5,793 nt of DNA, taken from Flavobacteriales bacterium UBA5933 (lineage in GTDB: Bacteria > Bacteroidota > Bacteroidia > Flavobacteriales > Weeksellaceae). How positions within the stretch are numbered: the first letter of the stretch is position 1; each line of letters opens with the position of its first letter. Where the stretch lies: assembly GCA_002430925.1 (NCBI GenBank), contig DJDD01000189.1, forward strand, positions 1 to 5,793, given 5' to 3'. Of the stretch, positions 5,707 through 5,793 are shown one piece after another. The notes beneath the pieces are model-generated. The model saw only the letters and a list, made by a program, of their open reading frames with translations. It made no database searches and was not told the DNA's origin. The position numbers and the translations under genes are program-made.

Positions 5707-5775
5707 TCATGTTGAGCTCGTCGATACATATTCTTTAGAAACTTAATTTCAATAATTAAAATTCTTCGAAAAGCT
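5707..5775. repeat. Direct repeat of 5411-5479 (67/69 identical)
   Basis: The 69 bases match 5411-5479 at all but two positions (5725 T for G; 5772 A for G) at a constant offset of 296. The copy lacks the closing TCAGAATGACA end, so it is a 3'-truncated version of the palindromic element. Such near-identity in non-coding DNA implies recent duplication or gene conversion. Confidence 0.75.
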
Positions 5776-5777
5776 AT

Positions 5778-5785
5778 TAGATTTG
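5778..5785 (+). promoter_or_regulatory. Possible -7 box for a gene beyond the window
   Basis: TAGATTTG matches TAnnTTTG right after the truncated repeat. No TTG is seen at the -33 position, so this could be chance in AT-rich DNA. Confidence 0.2.
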
Positions 5786-5793
5786 TATTTAGT

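Noticed and set aside
5409..5793. Possible CRISPR array from the spaced repeats at the right end
   Set aside because: The repeats are 69-141 bp, unevenly spaced, palindromic and differ from one another; there are no short uniform spacers and no cas genes.

Overview
This AT-rich window most likely comes from a Bacteroidetes genome, probably class Flavobacteriia. The evidence is the low G+C, the absence of Shine-Dalgarno sequences, TAnnTTTG-type -7 promoter boxes, and intergenic DNA full of TGTCAT...GAG inverted repeats. It joins an ordinary housekeeping block (recR, a sodium:solute symporter, proC and a small partner gene) to a compact accessory module.

Left edge (1-577). There is no intact gene here. 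A reading frame without a start codon leaves the window on the minus strand (178 to 1). A short plus-strand C-terminal-looking frame (264-353) is followed by a strong hairpin terminator (426-467). This looks like debris of broken genes, as is common beside mobile defence genes.

Defence module (578-1771, plus strand). Three tightly packed genes encode a putative ADP-ribosyltransferase toxin (187 aa), a 75-aa antitoxin ending in NLALAA, and a 134-aa SecB-like chaperone. The order toxin-antitoxin-chaperone and the three protein types match the toxin-antitoxin-chaperone (TAC) anti-phage system CmdTAC of E. coli. In the proposed mechanism the chaperone protects an unstable antitoxin, phage protein draws the chaperone away, the antitoxin is degraded, and the ADP-ribosyltransferase is released. 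The LALAA tail resembles an ssrA tag and offers a direct route to proteolysis. This module is the most interesting part of the window.

Housekeeping block. On the minus strand a probable operon runs symporter (4538-3012), proC (2990-2208), then a 79-aa conserved-looking gene (2206-1967) that starts one base after the proC stop. recR (4649-5263) is divergent from the symporter, and the 110-bp gap carries one TAAATTTG box for each direction.

Intergenic elements. Two copies of one structured element (GGGC block, ATCTTTT...AAAAGGAT stem, ...GCAG tail) lie just downstream of the 79-aa gene (minus, 1952-1842) and of recR (plus, 5273-5401), each in the sense of its upstream gene. The last 400 bases hold an array of palindromic repeats, including a 69-bp direct repeat (67/69 identical, 296 bp apart), and no gene.
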